The notes under the pieces were generated by a model. It was not told the origin of the DNA. It was given only the letters and a program-made list of their open reading frames with translations, and did no database searches. Positions 49,726 through 59,630 of a DNA stretch of 64,000 bases are shown in pieces. Numbering within the stretch: position 1 is the stretch's first letter; every line of letters begins with the position of its first letter. This DNA comes from Xanthomonas arboricola pv. guizotiae (lineage in GTDB: Bacteria; Pseudomonadota; Gammaproteobacteria; Xanthomonadales; Xanthomonadaceae): positions 124,001 to 188,000 of the forward strand of contig NZ_MDSK01000002.1 of NCBI RefSeq assembly GCF_002940205.1, read 5' to 3'. The position numbers and the translations under genes are program-made.

Positions 49726-50261
49726 GGTGCTGCGCCGCCGAGCGGTTTTTCCAGCACCTCGAAGCGCAGATCCTGACGCAGCGGCACGCCGAAACGCGCG
49801 TCGCCATACGGGAACGGTTTGAGGATGCCGGTGCGGCGGTAACCGCGTCGCTCGTAGAACGCGATCAGCTCGTCGCGGATGTCGATCACCGTCATCTGCA
49901 TCACCGGCAGCTGCCACTCGGTGTAGGCAATACGCTCGGCCTCGGCCAGCAGCGTCTTGCCCAGCCCGCTGCCCTGCAGCGACGGTTCCACCGCAAACAT
50001 GCCGAAGTAGCCGGCACCGTGGTCGTCGGCGATATGCGCGCAGGCCAGCAGGCGCCCGTCCTGTTCGACCAGTAGCACCAGGCTGCGGTCGCGCAACAGG
50101 TCCTCGCGCAGCACTGCAGGATCGATCCGCGCGCCGTCGAGAAAGTCGGCCTCGCTGGTCCAGCCAACGCGGCTGACATCGCCGCGATAGGCCGAGGTCA
50201 CCAGCGACACAAGGGCGTCGATGTCGTCGACGGTGGCCGTACGAAAGGTGGTAGTCAGCAT
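49722..50261 (-). CDS. GNAT-family N-acetyltransferase
   Basis: A 179-residue GNAT enzyme with the acetyl-CoA binding stretch FAVEPSLQGSGLGKTLLAEAERIAY and a C-terminal YERRGYRRTGILKPFPYGD. The substrate is unknown. It lies between sufS and the Rieske gene, separated from sufS by the expanded heptamer array. Confidence 0.85.
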   Translation of the reverse strand: MLTTTFRTATVDDIDALVSLVTSAYRGDVSRVGWTSEADFLDGARIDPAVLREDLLRDRSLVLLVEQDGRLLACAHIADDHGAGYFGMFAVEPSLQGSGLGKTLLAEAERIAYTEWQLPVMQMTVIDIRDELIAFYERRGYRRTGILKPFPYGDARFGVPLRQDLRFEVLEKPLGGAAP

Positions 50262-50274
50262 GGGAGCAGTTTAG

Positions 50275-50371
50275 CGGGAATCGGGAATCGGGAATCGGGA
50301 ATCGGGAATCGGGAATCGGGAATCGGGAATCGGGAATCGGGAATCGGGAATCGGGAATCGGGAATCGGGAA
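50275..50371 (+). repeat. GGGAATC heptamer tandem array, 13 perfect copies
   Basis: From 50281 to 50371 the unit TCGGGAA repeats 13 times without error, preceded by one partial copy. An inverted group of the same unit (ATTCCCGATTCCCGATTCC) lies at 50450-50468. This makes a potential large stem-loop in the gap between sufS and the GNAT gene. Confidence 0.95.
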
Positions 50372-50448
50372 AAGCGTTGCGCCGCTCGATGAGCTACTTC
50401 CAACATGTCGAACTGCACCAGTATGCGGGAGAGCCGCTTTTCCGATTC

Positions 50449-50469
50449 TCCATTCCCGATTCCCGATTC
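50449..50469 (-). repeat. Inverted heptamer group facing the 13-copy array
   Basis: ATTCCCGATTCCCGATTCC, together with the preceding GATTCTCC, repeats the heptamer on the opposite strand a few bases downstream of the sufS stop codon. It is the right arm of the element whose left arm is the 50281-50371 array. Confidence 0.8.
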
Positions 50470-50472
50470 CAA

Positions 50473-51717
50473 TCAACCCAGCAACCGACGCACCTTCACC
50501 AACGCAGCAACGAAGCGCTCGATCTCGTCATGCGTGTTGTAGAACGCCAGCGAGGCGCGGCAGGTGGCGGCGACGCCGTAGTACTGCAGCAGCGGGTGCG
50601 CGCAGTGCTGGCCCGAGCGGACCGCGACGCCTTCCAGGTCGAGCAGGGTGGCCAGGTCGTGGGCATGCGCGCCTTCGATCAGGAACGACACCACCGCGGC
50701 CTTGTCCGGCGTGGTGCCGAAGATGCGCAGGCCGTCGATGCGCTGCAGTTCTTCGGTGAAATGCGCCAGCAGCTCGGCTTCGCGCGCTTCCACGTGCGCC
50801 AGCCCGACCGACTCCAGGTAATCGACTGCCGCGCCCAGGCCGATGAACCCGGCGATGTTGGGCGTGCCGGCTTCGAACTTGTGCGGGGCATCGTTGAACA
50901 CCGTGCCCTCGAAACTGACTTCCTTGATCATTTCGCCGCCGCCCAGGAACGGCGGCATTGCCTGCAGGTGTTCGCGCCGTGCCCACAGCGCGCCGGTGCC
51001 GGTGGGCCCGCACATCTTGTGGCCGGTGATGGCGTAGAAATCGCAGCCGATGCCGGCCACGTCGATACGCCGATGCGGCGCCGCCTGCGAGCCGTCCACC
51101 ACGCTGACGATGCCGCGCTTGCGCGCCTCGCGGCAGATCTCGCGCACCGGATTGACCGTGCCCAGCACATTGGACACATGCGTGATCGCCAGCAGCTTGA
51201 CCTCCGGCGTCATCGCCTTGCGCAAGGCGTCCAGATCCAGTGCGCCGTCCGGGGTGATCTCGGCCACGCGGATGGTCGCGCCGGTGCGTTGCGCCACCAG
51301 TTGCCACGGCACGATGTTGGCGTGGTGCTCCATGCGCGAAATCAGGATCACATCGCCGGCGCCCAGGCGCGGCAGCGCCCAGGAATAGGCCACCAGATTG
51401 ATCGCAAAGGTCGTGCCGCTGCACAGCACCAGTTCGTCGGCGCGCACGTTGAGAAAGCGAGCCAGCTTGCTGCGCGCGCCTTCGAAGGCGTCGGTGGCCT
51501 CGGTGCCCAGCGCATGCACTGCGCGGCTCACATTGGCGTTCTGACGGCGATAGAACTCGTCGGTCGCGGCGATGACCTGCAGCGGCTTCTGGCCGGTGTT
51601 GGCGTTGTCGAAATAGATCAGCGGCTTGCCATGCACCTGCCGCATCAGCAGCGGAAAATCCAGGCGCACGCGGTCCCAGTCGGGTACCGCGCTGTGCGGA
51701 ATTGCCGACATGTTCAT
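50473..51717 (-). CDS. sufS: Cysteine desulfurase SufS
   Basis: A 414-residue PLP enzyme that takes sulfur from cysteine for Fe-S assembly. DGSQAAPHRRIDVAGIGCDFYAITGHKMCGPTG (in part) carries the PLP Lys in TGHKMCG. RSGQHCAHPLLQYYG carries the active Cys near residue 372. It overlaps sufD by four bases (ATGA). No sufE or sufU activator gene is visible in the window. Confidence 0.95.
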   Translation of the reverse strand: MNMSAIPHSAVPDWDRVRLDFPLLMRQVHGKPLIYFDNANTGQKPLQVIAATDEFYRRQNANVSRAVHALGTEATDAFEGARSKLARFLNVRADELVLCSGTTFAINLVAYSWALPRLGAGDVILISRMEHHANIVPWQLVAQRTGATIRVAEITPDGALDLDALRKAMTPEVKLLAITHVSNVLGTVNPVREICREARKRGIVSVVDGSQAAPHRRIDVAGIGCDFYAITGHKMCGPTGTGALWARREHLQAMPPFLGGGEMIKEVSFEGTVFNDAPHKFEAGTPNIAGFIGLGAAVDYLESVGLAHVEAREAELLAHFTEELQRIDGLRIFGTTPDKAAVVSFLIEGAHAHDLATLLDLEGVAVRSGQHCAHPLLQYYGVAATCRASLAFYNTHDEIERFVAALVKVRRLLG

Positions 51718-52976
51718 GCCACGCCTGCCGAATTCAATGCACGGTCCAGTTGCAGCGCCAGCACGGCGCTCAAGGCGGGTGGCAGTACGCGCAAGGGTTC
51801 GTGGCAGAACGCGGCGCTGAGCAGGCGTTGCGCCTCGGCCTGCGGCAGACCGCGCGAGCGCAGATAGAACAAGGCATTGTCGTCGAGCTGGCCGACGGTG
51901 GCGCCATGCGCGGCCTGCACTTCCTCGGCATCGATCACCAGCACCGGCTGGGTGTCGATCTCGGCGTTGGCCGACAGCAGCAGATTCTTGTTCGACAGCC
52001 GCGCGTCGGTGCCATCGGCGCCCGGACGGATGTTGATGCCGCCGTGGAAGGCCACCCGGCTGCGATCGGCGCCCACGCCGCGCCAGACCAGCTCGCAGGT
52101 GGTGTCGCGTGCGATATGCGCGATGCCCAGACGTGTATCGACATGGCGGCGGCCGTTGCCGAGCAGCACGCCATTGGCGGTGAGCTGGGCATTGTTGCCC
52201 TCCAGGCGCACGTTGAGCTCGTGGCGCGACAGGTTGGCACCCAGTTCCAGATCCACGCGCTGGTAGCGCGCATTGCGCGCCAGCACCGCATCGGTGCGCA
52301 GCAGCGACGTTGCGTGCGCACTGTCGGCCTGCACGCGCGCATGCGACAACACCGCATCCTGGGCCAGATGCACATGCATCAGGCTGTTGTGCAGATGCGC
52401 GGCATCGCCGACATGCAGGTGGTGCTCGACCACGTTCAGTGCCGCGCCGGCGCGCAGTTCGATCAGGTGGCGGTGGTGCCAGGACAGGTCGTGCTCGCCG
52501 GCCACGCCGATGAAGACCAGATGCAGCGGCGCCTCGATCTGCGCGCCGTCCTGCACGCGCACCAGCACGCCTTCGTCTGCAAGTGCGGCGTTGAGGCGCG
52601 CAAAGATTTCATCGCTGCCGTCGAAACGGCGGCCGAGCAATTGCTGCGCCTCGTCGCCGGCGGCCAGCGACGCAGACAAGGTGTCCAGCCGCACGCCGTC
52701 CGGCAGTGTCGACAGGTCGCTCAATGCGTCGGACGGGCGGCCATTGACGAACACCAGCCGCGGCGACGGGATCTCGTCCAGCAGCGCGGCATCGATCAGC
52801 GTCGGCACCAGCGGCGCGGGCTGGAAGCTGCGCCGCTCCAGCTGCCGCAGCGAGGTGTATTTCCAGGCTTCGGCGCGCGGGCCGGGCAGGCCGGCCTGCA
52901 GCGCGGCATCGAGTTCGACCCGGCGCGCATCGTTCCCGCTGAAGCCGCGGGCGAGGGATTCCAGCAGGGCGCTCAT
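51714..52976 (-). CDS. sufD: Fe-S cluster assembly protein SufD
   Basis: A 420-residue scaffold subunit with the SufB/SufD beta-helix core. It includes the C-terminal segments VLVIDAEEVQAAHGATVGQLDDNALFYLRSRGL (in part) and PQAEAQRLLSAAFCHEPL. It forms the SufBCD complex. TGATG links it to sufC with a one-base overlap. Confidence 0.94.
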   Translation of the reverse strand: MSALLESLARGFSGNDARRVELDAALQAGLPGPRAEAWKYTSLRQLERRSFQPAPLVPTLIDAALLDEIPSPRLVFVNGRPSDALSDLSTLPDGVRLDTLSASLAAGDEAQQLLGRRFDGSDEIFARLNAALADEGVLVRVQDGAQIEAPLHLVFIGVAGEHDLSWHHRHLIELRAGAALNVVEHHLHVGDAAHLHNSLMHVHLAQDAVLSHARVQADSAHATSLLRTDAVLARNARYQRVDLELGANLSRHELNVRLEGNNAQLTANGVLLGNGRRHVDTRLGIAHIARDTTCELVWRGVGADRSRVAFHGGINIRPGADGTDARLSNKNLLLSANAEIDTQPVLVIDAEEVQAAHGATVGQLDDNALFYLRSRGLPQAEAQRLLSAAFCHEPLRVLPPALSAVLALQLDRALNSAGVA

Positions 52977-53740
52977 CAGGCAGCCGCCTCGGGCACCACG
53001 CGGTCCTTCAGGAAGTGGTAGCCGTGCTTTTCCAGCTCCAGCGCCAGTTCCGGGCCGCCGCTCTGCACGATGCGGCCTTCGGCCAGCACATGCACCACGT
53101 CCGGAGTGATGTAGTCGAGCAGGCGCTGATAGTGGGTGATCACCAGGAACGAGCGCTCCGGCGAGCGCAGCGCGTTGACGCCGTCGGCCACGCTCTTGAG
53201 CGCATCGATGTCCAGGCCCGAATCGGTCTCGTCCAGGATGGCGAGCTTGGGCTCGAGCACGGCCAGCTGGAAGATCTCGTTGCGCTTCTTTTCGCCGCCG
53301 GAGAAGCCTTCGTTGACGCCGCGATGCAGCAGCTCGTCCTTCAGGTGCAGCACGGCCAGCTTCTGCCGCACCAGCTTGAGGAACTGCATCGAATCCAGCT
53401 CGTCCTCGCCACGCGCCTTGCGCTGCGCATTGAGTGCGGCGCGCAGGAAGTAGGTGTTGTTGACGCCGGGGATTTCCACCGGGTACTGGAAGGCCAGGAA
53501 CAGACCGGCGGCGGCGCGTTCTTCCGGCGGCAGCTCGAGCAGGTCCTTGCCTTCGAACTGCACGGTGCCGGCGCTGACTTCATAGCCGTCGCGGCCGGCC
53601 AGCACATTGCCCAGCGTTGATTTGCCGGCGCCGTTGGGCCCCATGATGGCGTGCACCTGGCCCGGCTGGATGTCCAGCGACAGGCCCTTGAGGATGTCTT
53701 TGCCGGCAATGCTGGCGTGGAGGTTGTTGATCGTAAGCAT
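52976..53740 (-). CDS. sufC: Fe-S cluster assembly ATPase SufC
   Basis: A 254-residue ABC-type ATPase. Walker A is GPNGAGKST, the signature is FSGGEKKRNEIFQLA, and Walker B is LAILDETDSGLDID. The ATG at 53740 opens MLTINNLHASIAGKDILKGL; the in-frame extension upstream reads a repeat element and is not coding. Together with SufB and SufD it remodels the scaffold for cluster building. Confidence 0.95.
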   Translation of the reverse strand: MLTINNLHASIAGKDILKGLSLDIQPGQVHAIMGPNGAGKSTLGNVLAGRDGYEVSAGTVQFEGKDLLELPPEERAAAGLFLAFQYPVEIPGVNNTYFLRAALNAQRKARGEDELDSMQFLKLVRQKLAVLHLKDELLHRGVNEGFSGGEKKRNEIFQLAVLEPKLAILDETDSGLDIDALKSVADGVNALRSPERSFLVITHYQRLLDYITPDVVHVLAEGRIVQSGGPELALELEKHGYHFLKDRVVPEAAA

Positions 53741-53846
53741 GGGAATAGAGAATCGAGAATAGGGAATGGGTAATGCGAGACGTTGGCGCGGCAAGGAGCA
53801 GGAAAGAGAACCGATACCGATTCTCCATTCCCCACTCCCGATTCCG
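53741..53846. repeat. Heptamer-type repeat element inside the suf operon
   Basis: Degenerate GGGAAT-type units (GGGAATAGAGAATCGAGAAT...) at 53741-53768 are mirrored by ATTCTCCATTCCCCACTCCC at 53820-53839. This creates a stem-loop between sufB and sufC, where other gene pairs of this operon overlap or touch. Confidence 0.75.
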
Positions 53847-53852
53847 TTGGCG

Positions 53853-55310
<1,458 letters not shown>

Positions 55311-55326
55311 CGGGCTGCCTACAGGG

Positions 55327-55785
55327 TCAGGTGGTCGCGACGCGTGCGGCAATGGAACGCCGACGGCTGTCGCCAGGGAGAGAGAGGGGCTGCAACATCT
55401 GTGCGAGCGTGACGCGACGCAATGCATCGCCGACCACGTCGTTGATCAGGCGCCAGTTGGAACGCACCCCGCATGTCTGCGCGATGCCGCACTGGCTGTG
55501 GTCCTGGCTGCATTCGGTGATCGCCAGCGGGCCTTCCATCGCCTCGACGATTTCCACCAGCGTGATCTCGCTGGCCGCGCGTGCCAGCCGGTAGCCGCCG
55601 TGCACACCGCGCAGCCCTTCGACCAAACCCGCCTGCGACAGCGGCTTGAGGATCTTGCTGACAGTCGGCGCTTCCAGGCCGGCCTGCTCGGCAAGTTCGC
55701 TGGCGCTGAGCACCTGGCCGCAGCGCGCTGCCAGGACGGTCAACACGACGGTGGCGTAATCGGTGAGTTTGGTGACGCGCAGCAT
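55327..55785 (-). CDS. sufR: Rrf2-family Fe-S sensing repressor of the suf operon
   Basis: A 152-residue winged-helix Rrf2 protein ([20 protein letters not shown]). Three cysteines, C92, C99 and C105 ([15 protein letters not shown]), could hold an Fe-S cluster as in IscR. As the first gene of the suf operon it probably represses its own promoter when cluster supply is adequate. Naming as SufR rather than IscR follows the operon; the two are close relatives. Confidence 0.9.
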   Translation of the reverse strand: MLRVTKLTDYATVVLTVLAARCGQVLSASELAEQAGLEAPTVSKILKPLSQAGLVEGLRGVHGGYRLARAASEITLVEIVEAMEGPLAITECSQDHSQCGIAQTCGVRSNWRLINDVVGDALRRVTLAQMLQPLSLPGDSRRRSIAARVATT

Positions 55786-55958
55786 GGGAAGGCGATCAAT
55801 CCGAAAGCGGACCGAAATTGTACGCTTTTAGCCGGGGCGGGGCCAGCTGCCTGGTTCAGCCGCCGGCAAGCAGCAGCCGTTGCAGCCAATGCTGCGCTTG
55901 TGCTTGGCGCATCGTCGCACTGCAGTCACAATGAGCGGCCCCATCACTGGACCCCTTC

Positions 55959-56426
55959 ATGTCGCGCAAAGTTGCCGCCCGCAAGTCACGTATCCACGGC
56001 AATGGCATGTTCGCCCTCGCCGCGCTCCGCAAGGGCGAGCGCATCATCCAGTACAAGGGGCGCCTGCGCACGCACGCGGAAGTGGATGCCGATGACACCG
56101 GCGATGTGGAGAGCGGCCACACCTTCCTGTTCACGCTCAGCGACGACTACGTGCTGGATGCCAATTACGAAGGCAATGTCGCGCGCTGGATCAACCACAG
56201 CTGCAATCCCAATTGCGAAGCGGTGATCGAAGAAGCCGACGGCGACGACCGCAGCAAGGACAAGATCTTCATCGAGGCCAAGCGCGCGATCAAGGCCGGC
56301 GAAGAACTCACCTACAACTACGGCATCACCCTGGCCGAGCGGCATACGCCGCGTCTGAAGAAGATCTGGGCATGCCGCTGCGGATCGAAGAACTGCACCG
56401 GCACGATGCTGCAGCCCAAGCGCTGA
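55959..56426 (+). CDS. SET-domain lysine methyltransferase-like protein
   Basis: A 155-residue stand-alone SET protein. KSRIHGNGMFA is the usual SET start, RWINHSCNPNC (76-86) the cofactor motif, and ELTYNYG (117-122) the catalytic tyrosine segment. A post-SET zinc-binding Cys cluster follows (C139, C141, C146 in ACRCGSKNCTG). S-adenosylmethionine-dependent lysine methylation of a protein is expected; the target is unknown. SET domains are common in eukaryotes and scattered in bacteria. Confidence 0.9.
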   Translation: MSRKVAARKSRIHGNGMFALAALRKGERIIQYKGRLRTHAEVDADDTGDVESGHTFLFTLSDDYVLDANYEGNVARWINHSCNPNCEAVIEEADGDDRSKDKIFIEAKRAIKAGEELTYNYGITLAERHTPRLKKIWACRCGSKNCTGTMLQPKR

Positions 56427-56532
56427 GTACCGGTGCCTTGGCGCCGCACTGACGCGGCGCACACATCGATTCACTCATGCGCAACAGGCGCACGCCTAGC
56501 GTGCGGACTTCTTTTCAACAAGGAGTCCCCGC

Positions 56533-57075
56533 ATGTCGTATTCGCTCTCCGGCAAGACCATCGCCGTGCTGGCCACCGATGGCTTCGAACAATCCGAACT
56601 CATTGAGCCCAAGCGCCTGCTGGAATCCTGGGGCGCCAAGGTCGATGTGATTGCGCCCGGCGACGCTGCGCAGATTCGCGCCTGGAACAAGACCGACTGG
56701 GGCGATTCGGTGCCGGTGGACCAGCGGCTGGATCAGGCCAAGATCGACAGCTACGACGCGCTGGTGCTGCCCGGCGGGGTGCTCAACCCCGACACCTTGC
56801 GCGGCGACGCCAAGGCGATCGCATTCATCCAGGCCTTTGCCAGTGCCGACAAGCCGGTCGCCGCGATCTGCCACGGCCCGTGGCTGCTGGTGGAAAGCGA
56901 TCTGGTTCGCGACCGTAACGTCACCTCGTGGTCGTCGGTCAAGACCGACCTGCGCAATGCCGGCGCACGCTGGCAGGATGCGGAGGTGGTTGTCGACGGG
57001 TCGCTGATCACCAGCCGCAAGCCCGACGATATCCCGGCTTTCACCGCTGCGGTGGCCAAGGCCCTGGTGGCCTGA
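56533..57075 (+). CDS. DJ-1/PfpI-family protein
   Basis: A 180-residue protein of the DJ-1/PfpI superfamily, with the nucleophile C113 in AAICHGPWLL and the usual start KTIAVLATDGFEQSELIEPKRLL. Relatives such as YhbO and PfpI act in glyoxal or glycation stress, or as peptidases or deglycases. AAGGAG precedes the ATG. A strong terminator follows. Confidence 0.9.
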   Translation: MSYSLSGKTIAVLATDGFEQSELIEPKRLLESWGAKVDVIAPGDAAQIRAWNKTDWGDSVPVDQRLDQAKIDSYDALVLPGGVLNPDTLRGDAKAIAFIQAFASADKPVAAICHGPWLLVESDLVRDRNVTSWSSVKTDLRNAGARWQDAEVVVDGSLITSRKPDDIPAFTAAVAKALVA

Positions 57076-57104
57076 TCACCTGTTGCAATGTTGCAAGAAT
57101 GAAA

Positions 57105-57138
57105 ACAGAGGCCCGGCGTGGTGACGCCGGGCCTCTGT
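57105..57138 (+). terminator. Intrinsic terminator after the DJ-1/PfpI gene
   Basis: ACAGAGGCCCGGCGT and ACGCCGGGCCTCTGT form a perfect 15-bp stem around four bases, 29 bases after the stop codon. A T-containing tail (CTTGC) follows. It could also serve the convergent gene at 57222. Confidence 0.85.
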
Positions 57139-57221
57139 CTTGCTCCGATGGCCGTTTGCGCAGATCGGCGCGACGGCATGACGGCGTATTTCAAGTCCTG
57201 TGTTGCAACTGGCGCGTCAGC

Positions 57222-57818
57222 CTATTTCCCGGACAGTGCAGCGGCCGGCACCAGCTGTTCGATGTTCTGGTTGAAATTCACCGCGACGCGGCCGTTCTGG
57301 ATGCCGACCGACTCCACCTGCACATTGCCCATCACCGCCGCGATGGCCGGGTCGATGCGATAGATCGGCTCCTTGCGCGCGTAATCGGCCAGCCAGGCAT
57401 TGAGCAGCTGGCGGGTGCTGTGGTCGAGTTTCGCGCCGGCGTTGGCCGGGCGGAAATCATCGATGCTGGGTTGATCGAGATAAAAGCCCTGCTTGGCGGT
57501 GTCGTAGCGCAGTGCGCTGGTCAGGGTCACGTTGCCCACCGCTGCGGGCGTGCCGCCGGCAGTGGCGAGCGCCAGGTCGAAGGCCATCTTGAGCCGGTCG
57601 CCCGGCGGCAGCGACAGTGCCGGATTGCTGACCGTCATCTCGACCAGGCCGCCCAGCGCATCGTGCGTCTGCGGGAAGCGACCCCCCAGGAATTGCTGCA
57701 GGTCGCTGCCCTGTACGCTGATCTGGTGTCCCTGGATCTGCGGGGTCGCCCACGCACTGGACGTGGGTAGCGCCAGAGCGAGGGCAAGCATGGATCCGGC
57801 AAGCGAACGCAGTTTCAT
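57222..57818 (-). CDS. DUF1439 exported protein (YceB-like)
   Basis: A 198-residue protein with a signal peptide (MKLRSLAGSMLALALALPTSSAWA). Its core fits DUF1439 (QISVQGSDLQQFLGGRFPQTHDALGGLVEMTVSNPALSL in part; RLKMAFDLALATAG; VESVGIQNGRVAVNF). YceB-type proteins are periplasmic lipoproteins of unknown function. This one lacks a lipobox Cys, so it is probably soluble in the periplasm. Confidence 0.75.
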   Translation of the reverse strand: MKLRSLAGSMLALALALPTSSAWATPQIQGHQISVQGSDLQQFLGGRFPQTHDALGGLVEMTVSNPALSLPPGDRLKMAFDLALATAGGTPAAVGNVTLTSALRYDTAKQGFYLDQPSIDDFRPANAGAKLDHSTRQLLNAWLADYARKEPIYRIDPAIAAVMGNVQVESVGIQNGRVAVNFNQNIEQLVPAAALSGK

Positions 57819-57873
57819 CGGGTGACTCCGGCAACAGGTGCGATCACCTTAGTCGGTGCCGGTGAACCGTGGG

Positions 57874-58419
57874 TTAGCGCAATACCGGGTGCAGGGTGGC
57901 CGAGTAGATCTCCCAGTCGTCGCTGCCGCTGCGCGGCTGCAGCCGGTAGGCGCCGACCAGGCGTTGGGTGCCGGTGTCGGTGCGCACGATCAGTTGCACC
58001 GGCACTTCGATCCGGCGCGGGGGCTGTTCCTGATCCAGTGCGATGGGCGCGTCGTTATTGATACGCATCGACTGGATATTGCCGATGCCGCGCAGCGCCG
58101 CATCGTCCGGCACCGGCGCAGGGCGACCGCCGCTCCACAGTGCATCGGCATCGCCACGTGCCGCACCTGGCAACGCGCCCAGGTAGCGCTGCACGGTTGC
58201 GCTTGCTTTGGCGAAGTTGGCGCGCGCGACTGCATCCTCAGGGGTGGCATCGCTTGCGGATCGTGCGGGTGTGTTGTCTGTGGTGGCGGCACCCGGCGTT
58301 TGCGTCGCCGCTATGACTTGCGAGGGCGCTGCCGCGTCGCCTGTTTCTTCGTCTGCGCTGCGATGACAACTGCAACCGGCGATTGCCGCTGCAAGCATGA
58401 CGATCCCCAACCCACGCAT
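57874..58419 (-). CDS. Putative lipoprotein of unknown function
   Basis: A 181-residue protein with a lipoprotein-like signal (MRGLGIVMLAAAIAGCSCH, lipobox IAGC). An Ala/Thr/Pro-rich linker follows, then a folded C-terminal domain (RRIEVPVQLIVRTDTGTQRLVGAYRLQPRSGSDDWEIYSATLHPVL in part). ATG 58419 follows GGAGA. No family recognised. It may be outer- or inner-membrane anchored. Confidence 0.7.
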   Translation of the reverse strand: MRGLGIVMLAAAIAGCSCHRSADEETGDAAAPSQVIAATQTPGAATTDNTPARSASDATPEDAVARANFAKASATVQRYLGALPGAARGDADALWSGGRPAPVPDDAALRGIGNIQSMRINNDAPIALDQEQPPRRIEVPVQLIVRTDTGTQRLVGAYRLQPRSGSDDWEIYSATLHPVLR

Positions 58420-58473
58420 GGCGCATCTCCCGTTCCCGATGCGCACAGTGTAGCGGTCGCCGCGACGCCGGTC

Positions 58474-58782
58474 TCAGCTGCCGGCGGCCGGCTGCACGCG
58501 TTGCAGGCGCTCCAGCAGCAACTGCAGTCTTGGCCGCAAGGCTTCCAGTGCATCGCTTGGCTGCGCGCGCGGGCGGGCGGCCAGGTCTTCCAGCAGCTGC
58601 GAGCCGACCGTCAGCGCCGCGCATTCGTCGCTGCTCAGATCGCGTCGCAGATGCAGCTCCTCGAGCAGCCGCATCCAGTCGGCCCGCGAGCGCTGTTCGA
58701 ATTCGATGGTGCAGCGATCGCTGCAGGGGCGGCCATCGCTCTCGATGGGCGTGACCGTAATGCGATAGCGTTTTCGGGACAT
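58474..58782 (-). CDS. DUF3861-type small protein
   Basis: A 102-residue cytoplasmic protein opening MSRKRYRITVTPIESDGRPCSDRCTIEFEQRSRADWMRLLEEL (in part), the pattern I associate with DUF3861. The C-terminal half is helical. Function unknown. It lies 54 bases upstream of the lipoprotein gene on the same strand. Confidence 0.7.
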   Translation of the reverse strand: MSRKRYRITVTPIESDGRPCSDRCTIEFEQRSRADWMRLLEELHLRRDLSSDECAALTVGSQLLEDLAARPRAQPSDALEALRPRLQLLLERLQRVQPAAGS

Positions 58783-58874
58783 GGAGGGGGCGTCGTTCCT
58801 TGGGCTGACTCCACCATAGGCGTAGCCAGCAACGGCCTCGATAGCTCAGGCCATGACGCAGTGTTCCAGCATGC

Positions 58875-59495
58875 TCACTGTGCCGGCGGTGGCACGGGTT
58901 TGCGCAGCAGCGGCAGTGGATCGTACGCACCGTTGCGCCCATAGACACCATAGTGCAGATGCGGCGGCGTGCCGCGTGCGTTGCCGGTGGTGCCGACCAT
59001 GCCGAGCGGTGTGCCGGGCTCGACGACATCGCCAACAGCCAGGCCGGCAGCCCAATCGTCCAGGTGCGCGTAGTAATGGCGTTCCATCGCCGGCCCGAGT
59101 ACCCAGACCTGCTTGCCGCCCAGGCCTTGATCGCGGATGGCGCTGACCACGCCGCGTGTCGCGGACAGCACCGGCGTGCCGCGCGGCGCGAAGATGTCCA
59201 CGCCGGCATGGTGTCGGTCGCGACCGCGCGGTGCGCCGAAGGTGTCGGCGATACGGCGCGCCTGCATGCCTTCGACCGGAACCGACAATTGCACGGGTGG
59301 CGGCATGCGCGACAGCTCCCAACTGGCGCGCAGTTGTCCGGCAACCGGCAACTGCCACGCCCACCGCGCGGCCACACCCAGGGCGCACAGCAATGCGATC
59401 GATACCAGCAGCCGGCGCAGGTGGCGTGCAGGGCTGCGGCTTGCCGATGACGGCGGTGTGGATGGGCGGGGAGACGGCGGATCGGTCACATGCAC
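58875..59495 (-). CDS. M23-family (LytM) peptidase
   Basis: A 206-residue membrane-anchored protein. One N-terminal helix (RRLLVSIALLCALGVAARWAWQL) is followed by a LytM domain. Its zinc ligands are visible in RHHAGVDIFAPRGTPV, YYAHLD and PPHLHYGVYG. The ligand set is complete, so it is probably an active peptidoglycan endopeptidase. The start is the furthest ATG; a later start near the helix cannot be excluded. Confidence 0.85.
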   Translation of the reverse strand: MHVTDPPSPRPSTPPSSASRSPARHLRRLLVSIALLCALGVAARWAWQLPVAGQLRASWELSRMPPPVQLSVPVEGMQARRIADTFGAPRGRDRHHAGVDIFAPRGTPVLSATRGVVSAIRDQGLGGKQVWVLGPAMERHYYAHLDDWAAGLAVGDVVEPGTPLGMVGTTGNARGTPPHLHYGVYGRNGAYDPLPLLRKPVPPPAQ

Positions 59496-59579
59496 CTGCT
59501 GCGTTGCGAATCACCATGCAGGGTAGGCAAGCGGCTATGAGCGGCATGTGGGGGCGTGCGCGGGCGCTCACGCGCGCGC

Positions 59580-59605
59580 AAAAAAAAGACGGCCCGCAGG
59601 CCGCC
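59580..59605 (-). terminator. Intrinsic terminator after the HU-like gene
   Basis: On the minus strand GGCGGCC-TGC-GGGCCGTC is followed by eight T. It lies about 26 bases after the HU-like stop codon and is a canonical hairpin plus T-run. Confidence 0.85.
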
Positions 59606-59630
59606 TTGGTGACAACGGAGGCGTGCTCGC

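Noticed and set aside
50281..50371. Possible CRISPR array
   Set aside because: The repeats are 7 bases and contiguous without spacers, so it is a simple tandem repeat.
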